A stretch of DNA of 64,000 nucleotides from Amanita rubescens (Eukaryota > Basidiomycota > Agaricomycetes > Agaricales > Amanitaceae). This document shows, one piece after another, positions 1-11,051 of the stretch (positions are counted from its first letter, which is position 1; every line of letters begins with the position of its first letter). The DNA lies in NCBI GenBank assembly GCA_015039365.1, contig WION01000071.1, forward strand, positions 1-64,000. The letters are read 5' to 3'. The notes below the pieces were generated by a model, which made no database searches, was not told the DNA's origin, and was given only the letters and a program-made list of their open reading frames with translations. The position numbers were made by a program, and so were the translations under genes.

Positions 1-2
1 AT

Positions 3-554
3 GGATTTTCATCAACAGACATCGGGATACTCTTGGACTTTTTTACACGATCATCCTGTACCCTCGACAAGTTGGGGATTCGCGGAACACAGAACATTGC
101 GTCGAGAGATTACATCAATGTCCTACAACATCGTTCTTGCCAGTCACTCACTTTACTCTCCCTGTGTTATCCCCTTTGGCACAAGGATGATATGTCATTC
201 GACTCTGACGAAGCACTACTTCAAAGACTTACTTTACATCGGAATGATACAATTTGCAGTCGTCTAAAATTCTTGACGATCACCTATAGCGTTCCAAGTT
301 CTTTACACTCCACATTCCTGAACATGGTCGAGTCTCGAATTCGTTCTCGTGTAGGCCAGATAACAGATGAGCCGACGCTTCGATATCTCCAGCTTCACGT
401 CCGCTGTCCAGGGAAAAAGATGAAAGAGTTGGATAAAATTGGAAAGAGGAGCGGAATGGAATACAGGCGTCAAAGAATCCAACCTTGTCATTGGGCAGTT
501 TGGTTCCAATGCGAGGTGCCGCCTAGCTTGAATCCCAATGATTTGCTGTTTTGA
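3..554 (+). CDS. F-box/LRR-like protein, C-terminal part (left-edge partial)
   Basis: The frame starting at base 3 is open from the window edge to a TGA at 552-554. It aligns by eye with the C-terminal halves of the two full F-box proteins here (19.8-21.3 kb and 33.3-34.9 kb). Shared blocks include 'LLDFFTRSSCTLDKL', 'HRSCQSLT', 'LLQRLTLHRNDTICSRLKFL', 'MVESRI' and 'DKIGKRSGMEYRRQR'. Such proteins usually serve as substrate adaptors of SCF ubiquitin ligases; here the F-box itself lies outside the window. The paralogues end in 'HGGFFFDLDQ' or 'HGGFSFDQD', but this copy loses similarity after 'RRQRIQ' and ends in unrelated residues, so its tail may be degenerate. It converges on the DUF2235 pseudogene and overlaps it slightly. 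Family certain by in-window comparison; function inferred. Confidence 0.65.
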   Translation, partial: GFSSTDIGILLDFFTRSSCTLDKLGIRGTQNIASRDYINVLQHRSCQSLTLLSLCYPLWHKDDMSFDSDEALLQRLTLHRNDTICSRLKFLTITYSVPSSLHSTFLNMVESRIRSRVGQITDEPTLRYLQLHVRCPGKKMKELDKIGKRSGMEYRRQRIQPCHWAVWFQCEVPPSLNPNDLLF

Positions 555-1050
555 TCTTTAGGGAGATTTCAACCGTCGCGATGGTCTCATTCGTATCTCC
601 ACCATCATCCCTCCTCCAGGACCGTCGGCACTGGACTGTTCGTTCTCTTGCTCGCGCGCGTGTATGGCTGTCCGCAGCGTATGTCTCGGTCCCCCGATAC
701 GCTTCACCCAGCTCTTCTGGTTTCATATTCCTTTTATTCACCTCCTCGAGGTCATCGAAGTTAAAGTCCAGATCGTCCCTTAGATAGTCCATGTCAAATT
801 GCTCGCCCCAGACATTAGGGAGAAACCTGGTATCCCGTTCATCAAGTGCAAGGGCAGGGCGGAAACACTTGACATTGTAATTTATCGACGTGTACGGGCG
901 CGTAGTCATATATATGTTGAAGGCAAAGTCAACTTGCTGGAGATTCTCCCTTGGGACCTTGAATGAGACGTTAGACGTACCCTGTTAGATATCGACACCA
1001 CCTTGTAAATCATGCCTGACACTGGAATAATCTCTAAGTTAGAGACATTC
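545..1050 (-). pseudogene. Deleted duplicate of the DUF2235 gene
   Basis: Minus-strand sequence nearly identical to parts of the DUF2235 gene at 8312-10486. In order it keeps the exon end 'VSGMIYK', an intron, 'QQVDFAFN.YMTT', 'PYTS.NY.VKCFR.ALALDER' and 'NVWGEQ', then 'FDM.YLRDDLDF' and 'MKPEELGEAY'. Two blocks are missing. One corresponds to about 9363-9588, joining 'YMTT' directly to 'RPYTS'. The other corresponds to about 8965-9258, joining 'NVWGEQ' directly to 'FDMDYLRDD' and removing the HSDVGGGS region. Both junctions show only a few bases of shared sequence. The nucleophile exon (GFSRGG) and N-terminus are absent. Similarity fades near 1025-1050 on one side and about 600 on the other. 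A 128-codon frame (523-909) remains open but lacks the catalytic residues. Confidence 0.85.
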
Positions 1051-1332
1051 AGATGAGCTCGACTAGTCCGTTCCGGGATGCGTGATGGCCAAATACCCAA
1101 GGCCCCTTCAGTTTCTCTCCCTCGCGTTCGTCGCGCCGCACATGTACTGTACCCCGGAGTTAGGTAACATTTGTATACACGTGTCCTAGTATGTATGCAG
1201 GATAGCTTGTCACCGAGTCTATGTAATTGTGCTGTGCCACCAACTAAGCTACAAATTGAAGCCATTTTTTGAATACTCTCCCGGGTTTGCTCCTCCTCCA
1301 TCATACGTGCCCGACGCATATCCTTCCTTGCA
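1051..1332. other. Intergenic, no gene seen
   Basis: About 280 bp between the DUF2235 pseudogene and the HNH gene end. The 146-codon minus frame here (906-1346) has no recognisable domain and runs through the pseudogene's intron, so it is not called. Confidence 0.5.
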
Positions 1333-2550
1333 TTATGCACCCACAATCCCCGCGACTACGTCTAAAACATCAATTGCCTCACTGTCTCCTGCCTTCTCCA
1401 GCGTCTCAGTCCACGAATGACGATCTGCTCGAACCGTCTTATTCCGACGAACCCTCGCCCGCTTCCCTGCACCCCTAACCGAATGACCGTTGTCACTGTC
1501 GTCATCGTCATCGTCATCGTCATTGTGATAGTAAAACTCCTTGGTTTTTTCCTCAGCAAACTCCACAAATTCCCCCACTCCCCATGTCTTGAGGCAGCAC
1601 AACCATAGGCGACATCGAAGAGAAAACGCGGCGGCCAGTCATTATTTGATTGCATCGCAACCGAGTTGTGAGGTACTATGTGCTGGACCATGTAATCACT
1701 GCATTTGAAGTTGTGAAAGGTGAGGCGACTGTTCGCGACTGATGGATGCACATCGAATTGAAGATGGTCGAGAACCCATTGGGGTTGCATGACGAGGGGC
1801 ACATCGCCGACGTTCATCGCGAAGTTTGGTGTCTAGAAACCCATTCAACTCAATTACATTGAAGATGACTGCGTCGAGTGGATGACCTGTAAAAAAGCGA
1901 CCTGGGAGGTTCCGAATGGGGCGTGCAGCTCTCGCTTAAGCAGGATCCCATTCCGCGTATCGTTGATACTTTCTAAGGGTGGATCGACGAGTTCTTCCCT
2001 GTGCGCGACGAGGTTCTTTATGTACTTCGTTTGGAATGAGCGACGTGAACGGTACAAAGGCCCGGAACGCACCTGGTCTCCCTTTGCATGCGGAATTATA
2101 TGACACGCCTTAAATAGTGTTGTGCCAGTCATCACGCAACACCTATCACGATTGACCACATCCTGTTTGAAGTTGGCCCGGCGGCTAGTGACATTCGACG
2201 TGTAGGAGGTTCTGTCATCCATCCCCTTCGGATCAAGCAAACGAAAGCCGTTGTCTATCATTAAAGATGAGTGACAGGTCCCGATTTGCTCGAAATGACT
2301 CACCTTGCGATATGTAGTAATAATTACCAGCCGATATAACCACGCCGTCAGGACGATAATCTGCGACCTGTTCGCCATCGCGTTCACGGGAGATGTAACC
2401 TTCCTTGCCGTATATGGCGTATCCCAGAAAACGTAACCAGGTGAGAGGATGTATTGAGAATTGCTGACAGATATGAACGGGAATGGAGAGTGCATGCTGA
2501 TATTCATCGCCGAAACGGATCCAGAGCTGAACGTTAATGAGTGTGGCCAT
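1333..2550 (-). CDS. Fungal HNH nuclease-domain protein
   Basis: Starts at the ATG at 2550-2548 (MATLINVQLWIRFGDEY) and ends at the TAA at 1335-1333. Exons were joined by hand at a GTGAGT donor near 2303, a 48-nt intron after 'HIIPHAKGDQ' and a 54-nt intron near 1816-1871. The core shows the HNH_2 pattern of many mushroom proteins: 'VVNRDRCCVMTGT', 'KACHIIPHAKGDQ', 'NDTRNGILL' and 'ELHAPFG'. These supply the expected C, HI, N and H positions of a beta-beta-alpha-metal nuclease fold. The C-terminus has an acidic run (N followed by eight D, from a CAT/GTC repeat at 1500-1528) and a basic stretch. Near 1590-1610 the frame changes without room for an intron ('DVAYGCAA' in one frame, 'LKTWGVGEFVEFAEE' in the next), so one base appears missing. 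Cellular role unknown. Confidence 0.75.
1497..1530. repeat. Trinucleotide (GTC/CAT)n microsatellite
   Basis: Tandem gtcatc/gtcatt units inside the HNH gene; on the minus strand they encode the poly-aspartate run near the C-terminus. Confidence 0.85.
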
Positions 2551-2884
2551 GATTAAGATTTAATGAGTCTCAGGTATCCAAGTGTGTTGAATGAGGTCGG
2601 AGATATGCGAGCAGAGGATGGATAAGTGGAGATAGATAATGAGGAGTTCACACGACGAATAAGGGCGAGAGTAGCCCAGGTTGTTATGTATTGTTTATCT
2701 ATGGTGACGCTCTAAGTAGTGCCGCGGTGCCGAGCTGTGTACGCTCAACAAAGTGCATACATGAGACTCAACTTGAAAACAGATCTACTGGTACAAGTCT
2801 CGCATACACTGCTTCACAATAAAACAATAGTCTTAGACTATTTCCGGTGCAACCATCCCACGAAAATTCGAGATAGTCTTAAGA
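2551..2884. other. Intergenic with two related palindromes
   Basis: Upstream of the HNH gene and downstream of the kinase-like gene. It holds AATAGTC-TTA-GACTATT at 2826-2842 and the 14-nt palindrome TAGTCTTAAGACTA at 2874-2887, which overlaps the stop codon of the next gene. Both share the AGTCTTA/GACTA core. No other feature seen. Confidence 0.6.
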
Positions 2885-5720
2885 CTACTGACTGAAAATG
2901 GTGCGGTCCTCGGAGTACGTGGTTGCAATTCTTCCGGATGGGAACCGCAGCCGCTTGTTCAACGTAATTGTTTCCCAAGGCGTTAAAGGGCCATCCTCAC
3001 CTCCTAATGGCCAATAACAAATTAAATTAGAAAAAATGACTAAATTGGAAAAGATACCCACCATCCCATTCAACAGACGCAACGGGTAAGTCCAGGAAAC
3101 GGGGAATATCGGGTGAATCGGCGGCAAACCCAAATATCTCGTGGAAGACGCGCAGCTCCTCCCACATCTGAGGCCGCAGCTCCCACGTGTCGACGTAAAT
3201 TTTTGACTGATGAAGCTCGCCCAGTCCTAATACGCACATGTCAGCTGGGCTAAGACGTTTCAACCCTTTTCGATCCATCGCCCAAAACCATGATATTTCG
3301 AATGCATCATCAACGTCCTGAAGGTCCTTAACATATAAAAATACTGCTTGTGGGGCTGGGAAGGGTGATGTCGGAGAGAAGCAGCTCTGGAAGAAGATCT
3401 TGCAATTTACGCCTGCCACTGATCATCGCATTTCATAAGTGAAGAGCTATCCTAAATTTTTCCTGCTTACCTATCTCCACATCCCTGCAAGTAGCGCACA
3501 ACAATCGGATTTGGGCCAACATTCGTTCGCCCTGTGCGAGGAACGTTTCAAGATATGACGACGGAGGTGTGAACGTCGATCGGCAGCAGATAGCTGGGTG
3601 CCCTGCCTGCTGTCCGGACGAAACATTATGGGGTATGGTAAAACTTGAGGAGGTCAATGATGATTTTAATGATCGCGTTCTTAACTTACCATGTCCAAGA
3701 GATGTTGTCGATAGCTACCTGAGACACTTCAACACCCGATCCATTTTTGTCGATACTCCAACCATGCCCATCTGGTTTAATCCCATTAGACAGTAAAGCA
3801 TGCTTCATTGCTTCTGTGTCATGCAAAGACAGCTTCGGAAACAGGATAATAGAATTCAAGTCAGTTCTACGTTTCACAGGTTCCTGAGTACGAGAAACAT
3901 TTGCATCATGGAAAATCAAATGCGATTGACAAGAAAACGCACAATAGATACTTGTAAACGCTGATAATCGTCGACATAAATATGACAGCTGCAATTATCA
4001 AAATTCGCGTCTTGAGGAAGCATGCAATACAGTTCCCGAGTCTCTTGTTGTATGTAGGTGACGTCTCGGAGGAACTGACCCTCCGATGTAAGTTGCATAT
4101 ACGGAGAAGTAAGATGGCCGAGTTGAAGCTTTTGCATGAGGTAGCGAAAAGCAGCCTTAAGGACGGGAAGATCAGATAAAAGTTTGTGGATACTTTGTTG
4201 CTAACCTGGAGTTCTCCGTGCTGTACATTTTCGTCTATAAGGTAGCAAACTGCTGGCAAGTCACAGTGACATACCAGTTGAAACGCTCGAAGCCAGTATT
4301 CTCGCCGGGTAATATTCAGAAGAAATGGAAAACGTTCACGTTCTCCAAATATATATCAGATACAAGCCATCTGACACGAAGTTTAGAAAGATCGCACCAC
4401 CGTGGAATATCAGAGTAGGCACTTTGCTAGACAAACACACGCCAAAAAGCTGAGCAAGATGCTGATGTCTTCACGAATCCGTGAGAAGGCATGATCTCGA
4501 CTGACAATGACAACCTGACTCGCCGAAAATTGTATTCCAGAATCATCTTGGCATCATTCTTAAAAGACTATCAAAATAAAATATGACCTCCACACCGGCA
4601 TAAAGTTTGCGATATAGCACTCACTTGTAGAGCAGATTTCCCTCTGTAAGTTCTAGCAGTCATGATCTCAGGCTGATTGTGGATAGTAACAGTGTATTCC
4701 TGGAATGGGTCCTGTTCATCGACATCTGTCGTGTTAATGGCTCGAAGATCGCCATATTTAAGGACTCTGTACTACTGCATGTCAATCTCGATCCTCCGAC
4801 ACGGGGACGAATCGGTAAGCATACATCTGAGAAATCAAGGTCATCCATTCTCTCTATCTTACCATCGAGTGACGTTTGAGTATCAGCGGTTCCACCGCTT
4901 TGGAAGATCTACGAACGACGTCGTTAACATCATACAGATGGGATAAGTCTGGCGCACATATTGATATTGGTTGCCGTGAATCTCCGTGAACGTTCCTCCT
5001 GAAATCGTGACTTCCCGAGAGTTTGAGAGCAAACCCGTTGACGACGGTACGGGTGAAGAAAGTGTCAACTCCTGTCGCATTACCTCATTAATCATCTACA
5101 ATCAATTTTCCATGTTAATACCAGGAGATCTCTGCGCAAGCAGCCGACTTGGAATTGATAAGAAGATAGAATCGTTCGGTATGCCTTTGCTTTCGGTGAG
5201 TGCTTAGTGGGGATCCCAAGTATTTGCTCCATTTCAGACTGCATGGTTGATATAGTGCTATCTCCCGACGGTCAGTTAGCAGGGATGAACCCAGGACCAC
5301 GAATATACTCACCTCAGGAAATTATCGCATACTCCCTTATATCTATCGCACACCGGATCGCGCTCCCTTGCATACCGAACAACTGATTCAATAAGACTCG
5401 CGATCTCATTAGTGATGACACGAAAGTCGTCTCTATTCCTTTTCATTCCCTGTAGAGAATGAGCATACTAATGCGCACAGAGCGGGGATCCAATTCACGT
5501 GAAGACGTCCCAACATCCGTGTAAAGACATCCGCGATGCCTTTGATAGATGGACTATGTGGGAGGTCGTTAGTCATCGCTGCGTTCAGCGCAGTATCCAA
5601 AGCGCTCCAAATCCAATCGTCACTAGGTGATGATTCCGGCACTGCAGGTCTGGCTGAAGGCGTGCAACGATCGGAAGAAATTCGAACGGCCTTGACTTCG
5701 GCACTTCTAATGGGGGGCAT
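2885..5720 (-). CDS. Kinase-like protein of Agaricomycete expanded family
   Basis: Multi-exon gene read from the ATG at 5720-5718 (MPPIRSAEVKAV) to the TAG at 2887-2885. The N-terminal exons are helical ('MKRNRDDFRVITNEIASLIE'), like N-terminal domains of fungal STAND and kinase-like proteins. A linker 'VTISGGTFTEIHGNQYQY' follows, a signature I associate with these mushroom families. Kinase-lobe remnants come next: 'EIMTARTYRGKSAL' and 'LFGVCLSSKVPTLIFHGG'. A C-terminal block 'WFWAMDRKGLKRLSP' with 'LRVFHEIFGFAADSPD' fits the usual W-F-x-x-D-x-x-G / F-H-x-x-x-G-F tail. I see no canonical HRD or DFG, so it is probably not an active kinase. Exons between about 3,900 and 4,330 are uncertain. 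Function unknown; signalling or incompatibility roles are speculation. Confidence 0.5.
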
Positions 5721-6436
5721 TGTGGTAGTAACTTGAACGCGCAAAGCGGTGCTGTGTACTTCACGAGGCAAATGTCGTTTTTATAACGAGCGAGTGTACT
5801 CGGACGAACCTTATCATTGAGAACTCTCAAACACTACTGATGGAATCTCCGCAGACCTCCCACTTATCCCCTTATAGCCTGGCAAGGGAAAGAGGACACA
5901 AGCACTACGGGCACAGGAGTGTTTCTGGAAGGGGGGAATCGACCCGAAATTCTGATAAAATATTCCATTTCTCCAGCGAGAATAGTTCGCGAAAAAATAT
6001 TGGAACAATAAGTTTCCAAAACATTTCTCAAGACATTTCGTTGACATTTCGCCTGTGGACTTACCTAAAATGGAAATTCCCACGGTTTCCACCCAAGCGA
6101 AATGTCCGACGAAATGTTTGAAAAATTTCGAAATTTTCTTACACTAGTTCTCCTTACGAAATTTGGTATTTCAGCCAACCTTCATCAACATTTCTCCTTC
6201 CTGGAAACGTGTCCGTGCCCGTGGTGAAGGGCAGTTGGCAACACCAGACCAGGTCATAGTAGTTTCAGTGATGTACGCGCCGTTCGAAAGGGGCAAATGC
6301 ATCTTGTCGAGTATCGGGACTCGGCAGGATGCGACTAGCTGAGCCTCAGAACCATATGAAGCGCAGCGAGCTAGTATTGTGGTCTTCATTGAGTCTACAT
6401 CTGATCGGAGATTGAAATCTGAAAAGTTATAAATTC
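5721..6436. other. Intergenic region with foldback element
   Basis: Divergent spacer between the kinase-like gene (minus) and the hypothetical gene (plus). Its middle is rich in GAAAT/ATTTC words and contains the inverted repeat listed separately. No ORF with a recognisable product. Confidence 0.6.
6033..6117. repeat. Foldback inverted repeat (MITE-like)
   Basis: The left arm at 6033-6052 (acatttcgttgacatttcgc) is the near-perfect reverse complement of the right arm at 6097-6117, differing by one substitution and one extra base. The arms are about 44 nt apart. Inner bases (gtgga at 6055, tccac at 6088) extend the stem. Further GAAATTT words lie out to about 6180. Terminal repeats and a target duplication were not found, so a miniature transposon is only a possibility. 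Confidence 0.6.
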
Positions 6437-7354
6437 ATGCCACCTCCGAGCCGCATCGTTTCAACGATCTGTTCAAAGCGTTTGAAACCATCTGATTGTA
6501 TTGATATTTCAGGTATATCACAGCCCACTCTAACGCTACCATGCGGTAGGACGCGCCTCGGCTACCCCAAAATCAACGCGACTAGCCGTTTTCCTCCCAA
6601 CACTCGCGGCTTCTTCTACTACCACACCCCTCCCAAAGCCCCCCCCCCGCTCGTCGGCGAACTCCGCTTCCGTTGCGCAAGTAATCTGGATGATTTTCAC
6701 AACGGCAAGGATTTGGTGCTCAAGGACAAGTTCACGCCCTGGTCAATTCCACTATACGCCGTGGCTAACCTTGTCAGTTACGCCAAATGGCGCGAGCAAT
6801 TAATGCTCGATAACCTCCTTACGCAGGCAACGCTAGACAAATGGGTCACTGCAAAAAATGTGGGACGCGACGCAGTAAAGCTTGAGGTCGGACGGGGTCG
6901 TCCAGTCCTATATTACATTACCCAGCCTTTTGTCCTCCGTTTCAACGCCGGCACCATTTCGTTCTACACGGCAACGAAAGATGAGATTGGTGTTTGTTAC
7001 GCGCATAGCCCGCTTAAGGACACTCGTTCCAACAAGTACGCCCTCCCATATGGAGGTGAGCTATCGTCGTGGATTCGAATATATATGAGCTCACGAAACT
7101 TTCGCGCAGGAAGTGGGCTAGTCCGACTCGAACCCTTGGTAAATCCTAAACGTCCAGAGCAAGGCCAACTGGCCATACGCGTTCTCAAAATTATCGAGCC
7201 AGTGAAAGCCTTGGTCGAAAACTATGACGGTTACCTCCATCAGCCTACCGAAGGAGTGCTAGTCCAGCGGTCAAATATGGCCCTTCCTGTTCCAGCACGT
7301 AGGCTATATCAGGCCGTGGCAACCCTACCACTCAATTTTGACGATCTTCCTTGA
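6437..7354 (+). CDS. Conserved hypothetical Agaricomycete protein
   Basis: A 305-codon frame from ATG to TGA with no introns needed. Features include 'GYPKINATSRFPPNTRGFFYY', a proline run 'PPKAPPPLVGELRFR', and a C-terminal half with 'GSGLVRLEPLV' and 'LAIRVLKIIEPV'. The pattern G-F-x-Y-Y-x-x-P followed by G-x-x-R-F-R, then G-L-x-R-x-E-P and R-x-x-K-I-x-x-P-V recurs in a mushroom family of unknown function. No signal peptide, membrane helix or catalytic motif is evident. An intron beginning at the GTATATC after 'gatatttcag' (6511) is possible but would break the frame, so I kept it unspliced. Gene call good; product unknown. Confidence 0.65.
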   Translation: MPPPSRIVSTICSKRLKPSDCIDISGISQPTLTLPCGRTRLGYPKINATSRFPPNTRGFFYYHTPPKAPPPLVGELRFRCASNLDDFHNGKDLVLKDKFTPWSIPLYAVANLVSYAKWREQLMLDNLLTQATLDKWVTAKNVGRDAVKLEVGRGRPVLYYITQPFVLRFNAGTISFYTATKDEIGVCYAHSPLKDTRSNKYALPYGGELSSWIRIYMSSRNFRAGSGLVRLEPLVNPKRPEQGQLAIRVLKIIEPVKALVENYDGYLHQPTEGVLVQRSNMALPVPARRLYQAVATLPLNFDDLP

Positions 7355-8311
7355 CCGGGCACAGATGGGAAAACAAACTTTCCTCAGTGTTGTCCTTGGA
7401 GCTTTAGCCACGGTGATAGCAGTTGCCTCGTGATTTTTTAGTATAATCATTCGTTGTTGGCAGCCACCTGTGGTTTGAACCTGTCCAGAGTAAAAGCAAT
7501 CCTTGTTTAATATTTACTAAGGAGACTAGCAATTTGTTGCCATCCCGCGAAAGGAATTCGATCCAGAAAGTGGATTGTGGGAGCACCGCCTCCGCGTTCA
7601 ATGGAGCGCAATAACAACGATACTGATAGGGATTTTTGTCCAATTTCGCGCACCAAAAATACTGTAATTCCAGTAGTATTCTACCTGGCCGGCAGGCGGA
7701 ATCACGACCACGACGAGCACGATAACACTGTCGACAAAAGTGTACATCATTCTCAGTGTGCAAGGTTTTTGCCTTCCGAATTCCTTCTCTCGCTTTCCTT
7801 CGCACTTCCGCCTTCCCTGCCCTCATTTTTCTTTGCACCTTCGCCTTCCCGTGTTCCCTTGGTTATCATTTTGAAAAAAATGATAAAAACCTTCGACCTC
7901 GTAATAATAGTGCCGCTCCCAACTTACCCGGATTATCTGATACATAGCACTTGCTGAGTTGCCGAGCATCAAAAAACTTAAATGAGGGTCCGAAACTACC
8001 ACTCGATCCGAAGCTGACAGAGCTACTGGAATTAAGCTGATGTGCGAGATATATTTCTTTGTACTATTCCTTATTTCCATTGGAGAGGGCACATAAAAGG
8101 AACTCTTTCATTTTCCTCAAGCTGCCCGAGATTGCAAAAGAAGCCACGATTTGATTCATCCCTTCTGTCCGAGCAGTGCGACAGTTCTTCTAGGAATCGA
8201 TAATCATGTGTTCAACGTTCAACCATAGATTATACATATGTACGACAAAAGAGATGCATAGTAGGACAAGACACGCCACAAATCCGCTTTCATCCTTTAC
8301 AAAGAGAGCAA
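7355..8311. other. Intergenic, nothing convincing
   Basis: Lies between two genes whose 3' ends face each other. Frames of 126 codons (plus, 7577-7957) and 144 codons (minus, 7404-7838) overlap each other, have no domain and are low-complexity pyrimidine-rich. None is called. Confidence 0.5.
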
Positions 8312-10486
8312 TCATGAAACGTATTCCAACATAGGCGAATCCATGACCGTATCCCAATTATGAGCCTTTGGCTGATATCCCTTCCTAATCCGGTCTCTTA
8401 CCGTTTCATGAACGTATATTTTATTGTTATAGGATGGAATGTACCTTCCACGACCGAGATTGCGCCTGCGGAGCATATTGTCAGCTATCAAATGCACGTA
8501 TGATTTCGATGTTCCTTACATTCTCAGACGGATCCAGTTTCCTTCAAGGTCTTGATAGGTTGTTAACATTGGAATTATTTCCAGTATCCACCAAGACCAG
8601 GCGATGAGGAGTTGATCAAAGATCCTATCAAAGACGTCGTGTATGTGTCGTCTGAGCCCTTGAAGGGGAATTTCTTCTGGATGCGCTTGCGCTCGCACCG
8701 GAAGCATCCACCAAAACCACCATTTGAAAATCTCGTATATGTATCGACTGAGCCCTTGAAGTTCGGGAGGACCGTCGGCACCAGCCGGGTTGGACTGTTC
8801 GTTCTCTTGTGCTTGCGCGCGTGCGCGGCTCTCCGCAGCGTATGTCTCGATCCCCTGATACGCTTCACCCAGCTCTTCTGGTTTCATATTCATTTTCTCC
8901 ATCTCCTTCTCGAAGTCATCGAAGTCAAAGTCGAGATCGTCCCTTAGATATTCCATGTCAAATTGGATCCCGGTCTTTGCCAAAAGGCACTCCTTTATCA
9001 TCCAGCGTAGCGGTATGTATGATAAGCTCCTACTGCGCCACGTAGGATGGGAGCCGCCGCCAACGTCGGAATGAGAACCTGATAAAGGTAAGTATCCACA
9101 GACACATTATTTAAGTGAAATTACCTGCAAACCACACCTCCTTCACGTCCGCGTGATCACGTGTTGGAGCTTTGTATTGCCATCCATCGCGAATGGTTCG
9201 ATCAACTTCCCAGTTAATCGGAATGTCGACGTCTAGTTCCTGCTCACGATCCACCGTTTGCTCGCCCCAGACATTAGGGCGAAACCTGGCACGCCGTTCA
9301 TCAAGTGCAAGAGCATGGCGGAAACACTTGACACCGTAATTCATTGACGTGTACGGGTGCGTCTGGGGAATGATCCCCACAGAAGAAACGGTATCCCTGT
9401 GAGCGAGGTAAACTTTCGAACGAATGATAGCGCGTAATGTTAGCTTACCAAACACCAACAAAGTCGATATCCACATGCGACCTGACTCAAAAGTTGAGCT
9501 ACGAGGAACACGGTAGGGCGAAGAGAGTTAATCGTACGCAAAAGTCAATTTAAACTCCCGACTGAGCTTGTAACCTTGATAGCCGGTAGTCATATATGTG
9601 TTGAAGGCAAAGTCGACTTGCTGAAAATTCTCCTTAGGTAGAATCCCAACCTTGAATGAGAAGTCAGACGTGTCTTGTTACATTCGCAACAATGATATTG
9701 ACATTACCTTGTAAATCATGCCTGAAACTACTCTGGCCGTGTGGGCTGAGAAACATAAAATCAGGATACGTGTAATCTGATTATAAAAGACATACCTCCT
9801 CGAGAAAATCCGAACAGACAAATCTTGTCCCCAGGCCCGTAATTCTGAATAAGGAATTTATAACTGAGGGGCTCCGGTCAAACATGAAACTTGGAGGAAA
9901 GAGTTTATCTTACCCATCCTTGACATGATCATCGAGGTGCCTGGCTATGGCAGAATCGATCTTACTGGATATTGTGCTCACGGTATGCGTGATGAACGAG
10001 TTCTTGTTGTACGTGCCAATACCCGGCTAGTAAATGGATTAGTCACTCGAAGGAAGCCGGGGCCTCTGTCGACAAACCTGGTAATACAAGGCTTGGTGCT
10101 TCTGGTCGCCCTTCTTGAGACCGCGAAAGAACCGGACGACATTCGAATTCTAATTAAACGTAAATGGGAGCCGGCTGGTGAATTATATTTACGTACTTTC
10201 TGTAAAAAGGTTAGACGTAGAACGGAGTTGAGGAAAAAGTTTCGACGCGAACCTCTCCGAATTTGTTTCCTGTCCCGTCAAAGCATAGGATTAAGACCCT
10301 CCCCGTGTCACGGCGAGAACCTTGGGCATGCAGGGTGTTCGGATTCGATCTGGAGGGTTCATGATAGCCTTGAGAATCCTCCAGGGTGCTGGTAATAGAA
10401 GGAAAAACTGCCTGCGGACGAGCGTCAGGCTGTCCTGGGCTTGGAGAGATGGGAGGAGTGAGAACAGTCTCTTTCGACTGGGACAT
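8312..10486 (-). CDS. DUF2235 alpha/beta-hydrolase-like protein
   Basis: Starts at ATG 10486-10484 (MSQSKETVLTPPISPSP) and ends at 8312. Many short introns separate diagnostic pieces in order: 'RVLILCFDGTGNKFGE', 'NVVRFFRGLKKGDQ', 'AGIGTYNKNSF', 'LFGFSRGG' (nucleophile-elbow G-x-S-x-G type), 'RVVSGMIYK', 'ALALDERRARFRPNVWGEQ', 'DVKEVWFAGNF', 'SDVGGGS', 'PLRWMIKECLLAKTGI' and a C-terminal 'NLGRGRYIPSYNNKIYVHE'. This is the DUF2235 family, related to the catalytic domain of Tle1-type phospholipases; fungal members are uncharacterised, and a lipase or esterase activity is inference. The GFSRGG serine, the FDGTGN aspartate and the SDVGGGS block are all present, so the gene looks intact. A broken copy lies 7.5 kb to the left. 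Confidence 0.88.
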
Positions 10487-11035
10487 GGTACTAGTTCGCT
10501 GTGAGATTCTTTACCATCTTCGTCCAGTAGGTTCTGAATTTATACTGTTTTCAGCGCTTTTGACTGACCTCGAGGTTTTCGTGCAGTGATGGTTTCACAA
10601 CCCGAGAAGCGCCTTCAACAGGGGCTACCAGTAGCCGAGACGATATGTACAGACAGACGCGCAATATTAACACCTCCGCGTGTCCGTAGCACCGTCAAAT
10701 GAACAACTAGGTCTGTGGATTTCTATACAGAAAAAGTATTCTGCGGTATGTTTAAGTTTCCGCTTCCTCGTGCGGTGCATGGCTGTTCCACAAAGTAGTA
10801 CCGGCAGTCTGCATTACGCGGCTTCGCTTCACCGGTTCGATTAGCGCTGGGAACCTTCGCTGAAACGCGGGTACAACCTGGCCGACCCCGTCACCAGGTC
10901 TCATGCTAGTTCGTCTTCCTTTAGGGACCCCAGGCTCGACTGTCCAGAGACGGACTCACAGTTACTGCTGCGGGGGTGTTTAGAAGGAGAGGAATTTCGG
11001 CGGATTGCAACCGTAACTTTAAGCAGTAGGTTATC
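10487..11035. other. Divergent intergenic region
   Basis: Promoter space between the DUF2235 gene (minus) and the disulfide isomerase (plus). No ORF with recognisable similarity; no clear TATA box seen. Confidence 0.5.
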
Positions 11036-11051
11036 TTGAATATCTTGGCAT

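Noticed and set aside
906..1346. 146-codon minus frame
   Set aside because: Reads through an intron of the DUF2235 pseudogene and has no domain.
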